Of a stretch of 64,000 nucleotides of DNA, positions 23,449 through 36,051 are shown piece by piece (within the stretch, counting starts at the first letter, position 1; each line of letters begins with the position of its first letter). The notes below the pieces were generated by a model, which saw only the letters and a program-made list of their open reading frames with translations, was not told the DNA's origin and did no database searches. The translations under genes were made by a program, and so were the position numbers. This DNA is from Escallonia rubra. Its lineage: Eukaryota; Streptophyta; Magnoliopsida; Escalloniales; Escalloniaceae. The stretch covers positions 186,001-250,000 of the forward strand of contig JAVXUO010000689.1 of NCBI GenBank assembly GCA_033065855.1, given 5' to 3'.

Positions 23449-24747
23449 GGGAAAACTGCACTTTGACTCCATATACTTAGATGTGCAATTGGTCCCTTAA
23501 CGATAAAAATTGTGTACTAACATACTGGCACTAATGAAAAGTGTGCACAATAACCAAAACCCTAACAAAATTAGTTAAAAGACATGATTACCTTCACAAG
23601 ACCCTTCTCTTCACTTTAAATATCGTATAACCTTCACTTTTTCTCTGAACTTTCTCTTTCATTCAAAATAAAGAACAAATTGGTCACGAAAGCCAAGACA
23701 AATAAGATTAGTTTTCTTAATTTTTTCTTTAATGTTGGAAAATTGAAGAAGCAGATGATTATCACTCGTGTCATTTCCATTTTCTCTTCATTTGCCTAAT
23801 CGTATCAGCACCTCTTTAACCCCCACCGCTGCAACCTACAAACAACCACCACGCTAATGTGCAAATCCAAATACTCACCATTATCACCCACCTTCAAATC
23901 CACCACAATAATAGACCCAACCATTGTCACCATCCCTACCACCATAACTGCCACCACCCCTGCCACCCCAGTCATCCACCCTCACCACCGCGTCCCCTAT
24001 CCTTCACCACATCGTGGCACCCACCAGGATACTGCCTCAGCCACCACCATATGACATTGTTGTACCCACCATCACATCGTCGCACCTAGCACCACATTAC
24101 GACATGAATCACATTCATACACCACAGCCATCACCATCGACCATCGACCACCACATATTGGGCCTTAACAGCCACCCATTGATCCCCCATGACCATTGAC
24201 ACTGTCGCACCGCACCGCACCGCCACACCTAGCACCACAACACGAACCACCTTCACACCCACCACATCCACTACCATCGACCACTACAAGTCGTCCACCC
24301 ACAACCACACACCTCGATCCCCACCAACACACGATATTGTCATACATACCAACAATGTCGCACTTAGCACCACACCACACCACGACACAAACCACCTTCA
24401 CACCCACGACTACCACCACCATCGACCACCACAAAATTGCCCTCCCATTGTGACTCACCTTGACCCCTCACCGCGATTCATTGCTGCCACCCAAACAAAC
24501 AAAAGTGGCTAATTCTTTACTCCGAACTGATAAAAAAAAGTGCTAAGCTTATAAGTTTATTTAATATTAGGGGTGTTTGTATCATTACAGGGCAAGGACA
24601 AAACTATCTTTTTTGATAAAATATTATAGTTGTCACTTACACACTGGTAATTTGGACATTTTTCACTCAACGTGCACATTTTTTGTGAGTGGAAATCGGT
24701 TTTGTACATTTTTTGGTTTAGGTATAGGGCCAAAGCGCACTTTTCCC
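23449..24747. mobile_element. MULE-like element carrying imperfect 140-bp repeats
   Basis: The ends GGGAAAACTGCACTTTG (left) and GGGAAAAGTGCGCTTTG (right, reversed) pair and extend for tens of bases. They match common plant MULE ends. Inside, 24079-24440 holds three imperfect copies of a 130-150-bp unit with gtcgcac..tagcaccaca and ccatcgaccac. All frames are rich in Thr, His and Pro and look like low-complexity, not protein. No transposase remains. The flanks (AT microsatellite on the left) do not show a convincing TSD. Confidence 0.6.
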
Positions 24748-24995
24748 ATTTATTTTCCTTCTCCTGTTTGGCTACCTACTACTTCAGTAGTATATAGGGA
24801 TATAATATCACCAAACCTCTTGAGATTCGGGTGTAATAACCATCAACTCCACCGACTTTCAAAACCTTACACTAGAAATCTTAAAATTTTTTAACATCTA
24901 TATCATTCCGTTATAACATCGTTTGCATTAAATGGTTATGTCAGCATACCGTATTATCGAAATGATGGTTCAAACCTTTATACCCTTAACTTTTT

Positions 24996-25632
24996 AAATA
25001 GCTATAAATGTTGTATAAGTAATTTGCTCGCATACCCGGTATTCCAACCCTCTCTCTCTTACTTTACCAACACCAGCCATAACAAAACCCACACCACCAA
25101 CGCGGCCCCAAAACCTTCCGTGTCTAAACCCTTTGAACGACGAAGAGTGCCAAAACAGGTTATTGTCACCGTCAATTATTTGTGGGCCTCTGCACTTTAC
25201 CTTCCATCGTTGTGCCGATCCTATCTCCCAATCATTCTCGTCGCCGCCATCTTTGGTGGTGGGCGGTCCATCATACACTATCGCGTGTGGCCAATCAGTA
25301 TGTGTGCACACACACGCGAGTGTGTCGACTTTAATTAGAGTTCGCTCGAGTGAATGTCTGTCGATCCGATCCCATGAGAGTGTGTTGGCATGTGTGTGAT
25401 TATGGGTGAATCCAATAAGTGAGTGCATGGTTCAATCAGTGTTTGTGTGCTTGAATTCAATTATTATATGTGCTCTAGCGCGCGCGAGCAGATTATTAGT
25501 AGTGGTGTCGTGGTTGTGGTTGGTGGGGTTGAAGTAGTGTTGCAGTTGTGCTGGTGATTGGTGGTGGTCTTTGACTTGAAGGGAAAAGATCAAGAAGGGG
25601 ATGTAGAATGGGTGTGTTCAGATAGAGAAAAT
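24996..25632. repeat. 637-bp tandem duplication, copy 1
   Basis: The landmark aaatagctataaatg starts at 24996 and again at 25633, and the two copies stay alignable over their whole length. Both hold short GT-rich runs (gtgtgt) and fragments that read on the minus strand as His/Thr-rich peptides. No real gene was recognised. Confidence 0.8.
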
Positions 25633-28555
25633 AAATAGCTATAAATGTTGTATAAGTATTTTGCTCGCATACCCGGTACTCCAACCCTTTCTCTCTTACT
25701 TTACCAACACCAGCCATAACAAAACCCACACCACCAATGCGGCCCTAAAACCTTTCATCTCTAAACCCTTTAAATGACGAATGGTGCTGGAATAGGTGAT
25801 TTTCACTGTCAATTATTTGTGGGCCTCCGCAGTTTACCTTCCACCGTCGTGCTGATCTTATCTCCTACTTATTCCCAGCGCCGCCATCTTCGGTGGTGGG
25901 TAGTCCATCATACACTCTCGTGTGTGGCCAAACATTATATGTGCATGCACGCACGAGTGTGTCGGCTTCAATTAGAGTGTGTGCGCTCGAGTGCGTGTCC
26001 GTCAACCCAATCCAATGAGAGTGTGTCACACCCCCCCGAGAAGGGGTGCAAAGCTAAACAAGCTGGTTAACATATATACCTCAAGGATAAACAGAGCTTT
26101 ACTACAAAATCTCAAAATAAACAGCGGAAGTATGGCTTAAACATCACAGTCATTCATAAGTGAAAAGACTGAACATAACATTATATTACAGACTACCTAT
26201 CTCCTATACAAGTGTTACACTCCAAAACAAAAGGAAAACAATTAAAACTCTGCTCACCCAGCGTAATACTCTTGATTCTCCTTAAGGTAATCATCTTTGT
26301 CCCCTGGCAAATATTCCGACTCTGAACCTAGGAAAAAAAAGTACCGGAAATAGGTCAACCTGATGGCTCAGTAGGGTCTCCAGTGATTCTAAGTCCAAAC
26401 ATGAATTGATTATATTATGAATTGTTAGTACAAACATGCAAGTCACTTGAACAGATGATACATATGTACTTAAAAATAATTTAACATATCGAGTATCACT
26501 CACAAACATTTGCTAACACTTGCCTTCAAAAGAAATGGGAATAACATATCGAGTAAGATTTGAAATCTTGTAAAACATATACGAGAATGGCAAGCAAGAC
26601 CTAAATATTAACTTGATTTCAATAAATATAACGAAAATGGTATAAACAAGTTCAAGACAAACATGAGACAAGGACGAGAATATCAATATGCAAATATGTC
26701 CCTCATGCACAAGCCAACCTTCCTTGAGTGCGAGAGACTTTTCGTATCTCAACCAGCTAATATAGCGTGTTCGATAGAAGAAGTCCAATGACATCACATG
26801 CACGCCAATAATTCTTTTCGAAAAGTAGTACACATAACTAGTACGTACTATCGAGTCATGAACGAGAACGAGAACCCTGACCGAATAACTCCCAACCCTG
26901 GCAAATAACACTCTTAACTCAATTTTTTTTCCTCTTCCTTCGCATGGCATGCATAATGATGTATAGATGTCAACAAAAATTTCATCAAATACATCAAAAG
27001 AGGTTTAATCCTATCTCAAGTCATATTTGCCATATTATCAACAAACACATGCCAAACATGTAGACTAATCTCTAAATGCAGAAATTAATTCGGTAATCAA
27101 GCAAGAAATAATTTGATGTTCTTCCTTAAGTATTCTACACACATGTATACTTATATTAGCATGTAGATATTTGAATGTCCATTTAGGACCTACAATTTAC
27201 TAGTTATCCACCATTAAGCCCAATACGAAGAACTACTAATTTAGGTTACATAATCTGCCCAGTATTTCAATTGGCAGCAGGAGTATTATGTACTCCGAAA
27301 ATCATAACAATTTAATTACAAGGTCTCTACAGTCAAACTATATATTTTTTAAAATTAGTCTTAAAGAGTTACATCTCAGTATTTTATTTGACATAAAAAT
27401 ATCATTTTAAAGTCATGTTAAGCCCTTCCAAAAACAGACTTCAGAATCTGTCCAACAACAGTTTCACATGACAAGTTTCAAGCCACGAATTTTAAATCAT
27501 AGTAATAATACTTGAAATAATCTGAACTTTGGTGTGTTTACTCTACACATGTATTAGTATGACATATAAAATAAACAAGGTCATATCTCAACTAAAAATA
27601 TACATTTCTAAGCATCAAAATTACTCTAATTTCAAGACTGTTCTGTAGATTTTCAACATACATGAACACACTTCACTTAAAATCATTCCAAGAAAATTTA
27701 TAAGTGTTCCACTACTACTCATAATACTTCGCATCCATGTTTTGAAAACTTAAAACACAAGATAGCCTACCTTCAAGCAAATTAAGCCCAAGCCAATTCA
27801 AGAAAGTTGATGCAAATCTCTCTCCCTTATTCTTCATTCTCTTCTTATCTTCCTCCCTTTCTCTCTTTTCTTTTCTTTCTCTTTATATCTGTTTGTTTCT
27901 ACTCTTTCCTTTTTCCTTGTGGCCGAATGGGTTAAGATGAGTCTTTCACCTCTCTCTTGTTTCTAATTTATCCACTTAAGTTTCTTTCTATTTTTTTAAT
28001 TTATTCTTTTTCGTTGATTAATCACCACCAAATAATGGAAGGTGGCAAGTCCTCCAACAATTAATCCTAGAAGCAACACATGGAATGCCACTAATACCAA
28101 CATTTGATATTTGCATATTAGTCCCAAAGTTTTGCATAATTACTTTCTAACCTCCAAAGTTTTACATGGTTATATTTTGACCTATAACTTAATTTCGACA
28201 TTTATATTATTTAAACAAATAATGTAACACAATTATATTATTTCAATCAAATTTAAATACATTTAAATTAATAAAATAATTAGAAACTAATTAAGATTGT
28301 GGTGTCATAGAGTGTAGAGTGTGTGGACGTGTATGTGATTGTGAGTGAATCCAATAAGTGAGTGCACGGTTCAATGAATGTCTGTGTGCATGAATTCAAT
28401 TAGTATGTGTGCTCTCGTGCGTGGGCAGATTGTTAGTAGTGGTACCGTGATTGTGGTTGGTGATGTCGTGGTTATGCTAGTGATCGGTGGTAGTCTTCGA
28501 CTTGGAGGGAGAAGATCAAGGAGGCGATAATGAATAAATAAGGAAAATAAGAATG
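25633..28555. repeat. 637-bp tandem duplication, copy 2, split
   Basis: Copy 2 runs from 25633 to 26023 and resumes at 28317 with gagtgtgtgg, continuing to about 28555. The gap is filled by an LTR. The break matches a position inside copy 1 near 25,380. Confidence 0.75.
26024..28316 (-). mobile_element. Solo LTR (about 2.3 kb) inside the duplication
   Basis: It begins TGTCACACCCCCC, like the Tekay-type LTR at 57762, and ends near GGTGTCATA. The pentamer gagtg precedes it (26019-26023) and occurs twice at its right edge (28310-28314 and 28317-28321), so the end is certain only to within about ten bases. The orientation is judged minus from similarity of layout to the other Tekay LTRs here. 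Confidence 0.65.
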
Positions 28556-28559
28556 AAGG

Positions 28560-28850
28560 GTGATATATATAAAATAAAAATTAACACAAACAAAGAGGTT
28601 AGAGTCATCTTTTTAATCAGAAAACATTAATGTCATGTATATCTCATCCAGTCAAAGAATATATTTAATATATATTTTTTATAATAATCAATGAACACGC
28701 GAGTAATTATATCCTACGTTCAAAAAAATCATCCATATATTTTTTTTCTGTAATATATTAATCTGATTGGGTTGAGCACGTGTAAACGCCAGGGCCCGGC
28801 GGTTTCGTGGGCCCTACGACAGAATTATAACTATCCTACTTGGGAATGAG
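28560..28850. other. AT-rich region upstream of the exonuclease gene
   Basis: It contains AT-rich DNA and, at about 28803-28812, a TGGGCCC element of the kind found in plant housekeeping promoters. This is probably the distal promoter of the next gene. Confidence 0.4.
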
Positions 28851-28934
28851 TTTCCGAGTTGTTGATGTACAGTAGACACAACAGCTCCCTCCCCCTCTCT
28901 CTCTCTCTCTCTCTCTCGCTCGCTCTCTCCAAAG
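28851..28934 (+). promoter_or_regulatory. First (untranslated) exon with (CT)n microsatellite
   Basis: A (CT)n tract at 28895-28917 lies in a short leader that ends AAAG before GTAAGT at 28935. The next exon starts at 29084 after an AG. This gives a 149-bp leader intron. The transcription start is not known. Confidence 0.6.
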
Positions 28935-29111
28935 GTAAGTACTTTTTCGTCTCCTAACGCTCCCTTTTCAGATCACAATTAGGATTCAAATTCTCTCTCT
29001 CCCAATCTCTGCATGTATATATAAACGTATTTTTAAGTACTATCTGCGGTTGATTGTTCGATTGGTGGTTTGGTAAAAACTAGGTGCGAAAACTGTGAAA
29101 GGGGAGATCTG

Positions 29112-29180
29112 ATGTGCTCGCTTATTGTGGCTCATGACCTTATTGAAGAACAAGAAGATCATGATTTCCCTACAACCTAA
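29112..29180 (+). CDS. Upstream ORF (22 codons) overlapping the main start
   Basis: The ATG at 29112 opens a 22-residue frame that closes with TAA at 29178-29180. It overlaps the exonuclease start codon at 29134 and the second in-frame ATG at 29161, in a different frame. If translated it would lower initiation at the main ATG. Confidence 0.45.
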   Translation: MCSLIVAHDLIEEQEDHDFPTT

Positions 29181-32100
29181 TCAAGGTATCTAATCTGTTA
29201 CTCCCATTCCATCTTCAGTGATTTGTCTTCTAATTTTAATTTTGATCACCGTGCGTGAGCTTTTTGTGGTAATTTATCCAATGTGAAGTTTGATATGAAT
29301 TTGACTAATGGGTTATCAGGTTCGGTGTGATAAATTAATACCCATCTGGGTTCTGCTTCGACTGTTCAATTGTTCTCGTCTTTTCTGTTTTGCATGGAAT
29401 TAGGGGGATTTTGGTGACTTTTACAATTCTTGAGTGGTTAACTGGTGTATTATTATCAGCACTGAATTTTAATTGGAGTTTAGGAACGCATCACGTTTCC
29501 TCCAACCGGAGGAGAATGACGCCGTCCAAGAAAGGTGTGATAAGTGTAGATCCAAAGAATTTGTATTCGTGCTGGTTCTGTTTTAACGCAGCACTTAGAT
29601 GGTCCGTATGCTTGATGAAAAGCCCCAAGTTCCCGTATGGCATTGCCCTAGATGGACAGGATCCATCCTGGGATTTCTAGGGCTCATTTTCTGCTGATAT
29701 TCTACAGATTTGTTGCTGTTTATATATAGAAATTTTTTGAAATCTGGCTGCTGATTTTCTGCTCTATCAGTTTTCCACATGTTGAAACCCTCCATGATTT
29801 CAGCTGACTGAACTGACGTAGAAATCCCTTTATTCCTTCGCTTTAGTGTCATTATGTCTGCTCTAGTTCTCCTATATAAGTTACGTACTAGCGTTGTTTT
29901 AGGCAATTGAAAGTAAGAACAAATCAGTTCGTTGATTAGGTGTGTGAGCCATCTTCTCAGGTGTGATGCCTAAGAACCCTAGGTCTGATGCCTAGGTAGG
30001 TTTCCTATTGCCTATCTATCTGTTTCTTTTGCACCTTAGCCCCAATCAAACCCCAACAGATCTGTTTCTTCATACGAAAGACAAATTTAAGGCTGGATAA
30101 GTCATTATGAGTTATGAAACCTTATTCCACATGTACTTGATCAAGTAGAAACTGTTGGAAGAACAATAAACGAAGGAAAATAAATTGGAATCATAAGTTC
30201 ACTGTAGGTAATTTTTGGTAAATCTTATTCTTCACGAACGTTTTAACACGTAGATTATTTGTAAAATATAAGTAACATGAATGAAATATCAGTGCTCTTA
30301 GACGCATGAAAAACTTTTGAAGATGAGTGATTAACAAAAAAATGTTCTCGAGTTTTGCAACTACGGATTTTGCCAGAGCAACTAATGGACCCAAGTTCAC
30401 CACATTATATTGCCTTGTCATCTTTATGGTATTAGGAACTCATTATGTTCTTTCTGTTTGTTAGAAATAAAAGATCACTTGAGAACTCCAGTGTAAGGCA
30501 AATGGAAGCGCCATATATCCAGGAGCAAGACTTTACATATTCTGCGAATAAGTCGAACTATATCCTACAGAAGACTAAGTTTTATAGATCCCTATAACAA
30601 GATGGCTACTCGTTGACAATACAAGTTCTAGATGACGTCGAACTAAACCCCTAGAAGACTGAGATTTAGGGACCCGCCATCTGCCAACTGGTTACTTGCT
30701 CCACTACTATATCATCTTACAGAATAGTTAACTGCCCAAGTGCCGTTAATAGAACTATGACTAATATAAGTTACCAGTTATCTCTAGGCTCTAGCCAATG
30801 ACTGCATCAGCTATACTGTACTCCTTCACTCATTGTTATTATTTGAAATGGGAGTTACTTTATGTATCATGTCCTATGGTTTGTTTCCTTATTCTTTAAT
30901 TGCAGAAACTATGCAAAAGAACTGTGAGGCGTTTATAACGGGTCTCCAGAGCAAGGGATACCCATACCCTGTTCGGGGTAATGGGAATCCCTCCAAGGGA
31001 TTTCTAGAGCTGAAAGATGGAGATATTTTAGAACCAGACCCCTCATTAAGCAGCGAGTCATTGGAATCTTCGAATGAATTCTACAGAATTCCTTCCTTCC
31101 AAAATGATTTTGGCTCACGGTCGACTTTCCATCCTGATTCTAATAATCTGCAGCTGAGCCAATGGCGTGCTTTGGAGGGCCAGTTGTATCCTTTCTCGGT
31201 GAATAACCGGTTCCAGTATGCACCATTTCATATGTTCCCTCAAAGCAACCCTTATGAGTACCAGTATCAAGATTTCCAATATTTTGTGGTCATTGACTTT
31301 GAGGCTACATGTGACAAGGAGAAAAATCCTCATCCGCAAGAGATAATTGAGTTTCCATCTGTAATAGTGAGCAGTGTGACTGGTCAACTGGAAGCTTGTT
31401 TTCAGACGTATGTGCGCCCAACATGCAATCAGCTGCTCACTGATTTTTGCAAGGATTTGACTGGCATCCAGCAAATTCAGGTTTGTTGAGTACTTTAATA
31501 TGCTACGAATAATTCATTTTCTGATTCCATGTTAAACCATACTCGTACACTGGTGGCATCACACAATTCACATTTTAATTGTGGTATTCGTGTTATCCAT
31601 TATTTGTGCTTTGTAATCGACTACAATCTTAGACCATACTAAATGTCTGCTTACAGTCACATATCGCTTGCAACCGAGACCGATAAGGAAGAAGCAAATA
31701 CTGCGTCTTTGAACCATGTTTTGGACAGTTGGTTTTATAAGTTATATTGGGATTGTCTACATTAAGCATCTTCCTAAATAATCCACTTGCGCTATAGCCA
31801 CCCTGTTGGTAAATAAGCAACCCCCATTGAGAATTAAAATGCCCTTGCCCTTCACCGGAGTCTATACCGAGTTTAGGTAGAGAAAATTAGAAATAATTTC
31901 GTTTATTGATGGTTTAAACCAATTACATGAGAAATTCACAGAACATCAAGAAGTATTTAATGCTGCGGATTTGAGAGTACAAAGACCTGAACACAGTTGA
32001 CGTGAAATTGGGAAATTGTTTAGATGCTACATTGCAGTGGAATGTTTTCTCTTGTAGACAGTACACTGACCAGTTCTGATCTGTTTTATTTTTTTGCATC

Positions 32101-32932
32101 TGACTTGCAATTTAGGTTTTTTCTGTTTTTAGATTGAGCCTGCATAAAAAACTTGTGCTGATAGTTAATCACCGGGAATTCTTTTTTCGATTAGTCCTGA
32201 TACCATTCTTGTGTGGTTCTAGGTAGACAGAGGCGTTACTCTAAGTGAAGCTCTCCTTAGGCATGACAAATGGCTCGAGAAGAAGGGGATAAAAAACACA
32301 AATTTTGCTGTGGTTACCTGGTCGAATTGGGACTGCCGTGTAATGTTGGAATCAGAGTGCCGATACAAAAAGATTAGAAAGCCTCCTTATTTTAACCGGC
32401 AAGTAATTCAACCTTCTAACTTGAAATATTAGGCATCAATATGTGGACATTCACTAAACGTCGTTGCTTATTATGTAGGTGGATCGACTTAAAAGTTCCT
32501 TTCCGCGAGGTTTTTGGTGGTTCGAGGTGCAATCTAAAGGAGGCTGTCCTGATGGCTGGCCTGGCCTGGCAGGGCCGTCCCCACTGCGGCCTGGACGATG
32601 CCAAAAATACTGCCCACCTACTTGCTTTGCTAATGTGCAAGGGCTTCAAGTTCTCGATTACCAGCTCATTGATGTGCCAGTCTAATGACCATTCTTTCAC
32701 ATGGAAGCAGTCCCCTGAAAGCTTGCCCAGTTCCCCATATCGCGCTCAGAAATTGAATGATCTCCAAGTTCCCCTGGTAGTTTTCCACCCATACTGTTAT
32801 TGTGGGGTGAGGAGCAGCAAAAAGGTGGTTCGAAAACCAGGTCCAAAGCAAGGGAGCTGCTTCTTCGGGTGTGGGAACTGGACTGTTGCTAGAGGTGCCC
32901 TCTGTCACTACTTTGAATGGGCGTCTCCCTAA
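29134..32932 (+). CDS. ERI1-like DEDDh 3'-5' exonuclease with GRF zinc finger
   Basis: The coding exons are 29134-29185, 30906-31480, 32223-32398 and 32479-32932, giving 418 residues. The protein is a predicted 3'-5' RNA exonuclease of the ERI1/DEDDh family. The Exo I motif DFEATCD is at residues 148-154. Exo II is around WSNWDCR (D246) and Exo III is HCGLDDAKN (H303, D307/D308). Residues 370-418 form a GRF-type zinc finger (C374, C376, C395 or C399, C410). The N-terminal 140 residues are Ser/Asn-rich and not conserved. The start could instead be the ATG at 29161. Two introns are GT-AG; the last, 80 bp, is GC-AG. Plant relatives act in RNA processing, including rRNA 3' maturation and small-RNA turnover. 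Which role applies here cannot be read from the sequence. No in-frame stop was seen. Confidence 0.9.
32399..32478 (+). other. GC-AG intron in the exonuclease gene
   Basis: The donor is CG|GCAAGT and the acceptor is ...TATGTAG|G. Using the GT two bases later breaks the frame, while the GC site restores YFNRWIDLKVPF. GC-AG introns are a known minor class. Confidence 0.85.
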
Positions 32933-33484
32933 CTCAGGGAAGGCAGTGACCTCTCTATTCTTCATGTTCTGCTATCTTCTGTAAAAAGTAAGGAGGAGAA
33001 AATAGATGATGGTCTCCTAGGGGAAGCAAATTGCCTTGCTTGGTGAGGGTTTGTGCTTTTTACATGGTATATATATCTATAGTTGGCTAAAATCTTGCTT
33101 TAAGCATCATTGTGGTCTTGTTAGGGTCAGGCAGACCCAACCATTCAAAGCTGACTTGTCGTGGACAGAACTGTTGACAAACATGGAATTGTGAGGATTA
33201 TGGGTAGTTAGAGGCTGCTTTAACAATTGTGCTTTTACATGCTCAGAGACATGAATAATTATTGTCTTAAATAATGTCTGATAGGGGACATATTTGTTTC
33301 CTATCCGATGCAATGACAAAGTGACTTGTTGCTCGCACCTGAAATCCTGCCTTGTCAGTTTCTGCTTCTCTTCTTTAAAACAAAAGTACAGCATTGGACA
33401 CCACATTTATCTTGCTAGTATAGTACTGGGCCTAAAACAGATATTTTCACATTTGTCACAGCCAGTCGATCCCCGTTAAAGAAA
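32933..33484 (+). other. Probable 3' UTR of the exonuclease gene and short spacer
   Basis: No other feature is seen between the stop codon and the LINE remnant. The poly(A) site is not identifiable with confidence. Confidence 0.5.
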
Positions 33485-33769
33485 AATTCCAAAACCCCAA
33501 AACCTCGCGACTGAACTTACTAAATGGAATCATCAGGTTTTCGGGGACATTATCCAGAAGGAGGGAAAAAAACGAGAGTGCTCGCTTTTGAAAATAAAAA
33601 AAAAAAAAAAGTGTGATCGCTGTGTGGGACCTAACAAGCGCTCATGAAAATGTTCAACTTTCCTTCACTAACCTTGAAAATGTTAACCGTCGCACATCTA
33701 ATAGGGTCACGACCATAAAAAATGTGGCTAACGAATAGGTTACGGACAACTCCACAATTTTAAACTTAT

Positions 33770-34909
33770 GGGCTAATTACACCTATGTCCCTGAGGTTAG
33801 GGGGTAATTACAGTCAAGTGCACAAAGTTTCAAAATGTAACATTCTGTGACTAAAAGTGTTTCAAATGTATCACCCGTATCTATCCGTTAGGGTTCCATC
33901 CAAAAAGTATATTGTTCATCATTACGTATTTTAAAAATGGCAATATTGCCCTTGTACAGTATATCCTAAATAATTTTTATAATTTTCAAATTAAACCTTA
34001 ATTTTTTAAAATTAGGGTTTGCAACTAATTTGCAAATTAAGCTTTTGAAACCTAAAATTAGGAGGATTTGAAACCCTGATTTAAAAATTAGGGTTTCAAA
34101 ACCCTAATTTTCAAATTAGGGTTTCTCTTCTCCAGATCTGATCTCGCTGCCGGCAGCCCAAGCCATCTCCTTACCCCACGCTGCCGGCAGCCTCTCTCGG
34201 CCAACCATCCGGTAGACTCGCCCCACCCCACCACGCCGGCAAGCCCCTTGGCAAACCCACCCCACCACGCCGGCAAACCCTTTGGCAAACCCACACCGCC
34301 GATACGCCGCCAGTAAGCCCCTTGGCAAACCCACGCCGTTGAGACACCGCCGACAGCCCTTTCTCTCTCTAAACCCTATTTCAATTCAATTCAGTAATTC
34401 AATTCAAAATTTCATGAATGCCGTGTTAATTAATGGATCACCTCGTCGGGGTGCGCCGTTACCTCCATCACTGTTGACTAACTTTGCGGCGACGGGGAAG
34501 GGGGAGGGCGGTCGTGGCGACGGGGAAAAGGAAAAGGAAGGGGAAGGGCGGTCGCGGCGACGGGGAAGGAGGGTGGTGCGACGACGGGGAAAGGGGAGGC
34601 AGACGGGGAGACGAAGGGGTGCGGTGGTCGGGGGAGTTTGAAAGACATAATTGGGTTGGGGGGGATAGGGGGGTTGGGTGGCGGGGGGGGGGGGCTGGGG
34701 TGGTTAGAATTAGGGTTTTTCTTTTCTAAAAAGAGAAAATGACATTTCAAAAAATAACTTTCTAGCATAAGGGCAATAAAGTCATTTTGTTAAAACCGTT
34801 AGGATTTTTAGGGTTCCGTTTGGTCAATGTACACAAGTGTAATTTGTCCAAACTATTGTCCTTGCCTGTAATTACCCCCAAACCTCAGGGATATAGGTGT
34901 AATTAGCCC
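33770..34909. mobile_element. MULE-type element with perfect 9-bp TSD
   Basis: Both ends start GGGCTAATTACACCTAT, and the inverted repeats run over 48 bp with few mismatches before decaying. The nonamer taaacttat lies on both sides (33761-33769 and 34910-34918). This combination defines a Mutator-like insertion. The inside is not a transposase. It contains a perfect 13-bp hairpin built on TTAGGGTTT at 34084-34111 and GC-rich low-complexity blocks (34140-34370 and 34440-34700). It lies in the LINE. Confidence 0.9.
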
Positions 34910-34918
34910 TAAACTTAT

Positions 34919-35567
34919 TTAAGCCTTACCCATTAGTTTATTCAACACCAGTTATAAAATCTTGTCCCGCGCTTTAGTCAACCGTCTTCGTCCTACAATT
35001 GAAACCCTAATCCATTCAGCCCAAAACAGCTTTCACAGGCCATCATGTTGCAGATAACATTATAATTGCAAATAAACTTCTTCTAAACAAAAAAAAAAAG
35101 GGGGAAGGGCGGGCTATTTTGGCCAAACTAGATATGAAAAAAGCATATGACAAGTTAAATTGGAATTCCATTTTCAAAATGCTCAAAGCTATGGGTCTTC
35201 CCGCCGACATAATCAACTTATTTATGAGTTTTTTCCACGATATCCTTCGATGTTCTACCCCCAACGCTGAATTTCCTTTGTGTTGTGGTCTTCGTCAAGG
35301 AGATTTCTTGTCGCCTTACTTGTTCATCATATGCATAAACGAGTTGTCTGAACAGCTGGCGCACGTGGAGTTGGATCACTCCTTGAACCCTATAAAAATT
35401 GTCAAATCTGGCCTTGGGATATCCCATCTAATGTTTGCCAATGATATTTTTTTATGTGGGCGTGCCAACCGAAACAACTGCCAGAACTTTGCTAGCATTT
35501 TTAACAATTTCAGTGCCCACGTGGGACTCAAGATAAACATCGACAAGTCTAAATTATCTTCTCAGTA
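34919..35567 (+). pseudogene. LINE reverse transcriptase fragment
   Basis: The frame reads ALPISLFNTSYKIL (34,92x), then KLDMKKAYDKLNW, CGLRQGDFLSPYLFI and ISHLMFANDIFL. These are L1 RT motifs. The catalytic FADD has become FAND, so the enzyme is dead. About 190 residues expected between the pre-RT and RT blocks are missing. Confidence 0.85.
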
Positions 35568-35630
35568 AACACACACGACATGTAAAACTACTTTTTGCAA
35601 ACAATCGGTATTAAAAGCACCGACCGCTTC

Positions 35631-36051
35631 TCATATAGCTAAAAATACGCCTATAGTCTACAGATGACACGTGACAGTTATGACACGTAGCCCCTGCTAG
35701 TTTATTGCTAATTTGGCACTTGCCATCCTGATCATCGGGCAGAATCCTAAAAGGACTCTAACTCTATCATCTGAGATAGACATGTGATCCTCTAGGATCT
35801 TAATTCGATCCTGATTAGATTTGTCCACAAGCCAGTTTTATTCCTACCACTATATACATGGGTCTAAACCCTCAGGTATGGACTACATACACATTGTGTC
35901 TTTCATGCTTTCAGAGTTATTATTCTGTAGTTGCGCTCTGACTTAAGCATCGGAGCGTTCCCCGCTAGAACCCCATTCGACAGTCACTCTGCGTTCTCTT
36001 TTACATGCCTATTTTCTGGTGTGGTTTCCGATCCAGTTTTTAGCTGCAACA
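35631..36051 (+). repeat. 5' LTR of the Tat-type element
   Basis: Its sequence parallels the right LTR, with substitutions and small indels. The TATA region is altered (ctatatacatggg). Confidence 0.8.

Noticed and set aside
30833-31489. 218-codon frame taken as the start of the exonuclease
   Set aside because: Its first 24 codons lie in the intron before a clear AG acceptor at 30905, and its end runs past the donor at 31481; the spliced model fits the family.
34282-34729. Arg/Gly-rich frames in the MULE
   Set aside because: They come from repeated GC-rich blocks inside the transposon and have no start context or domain.
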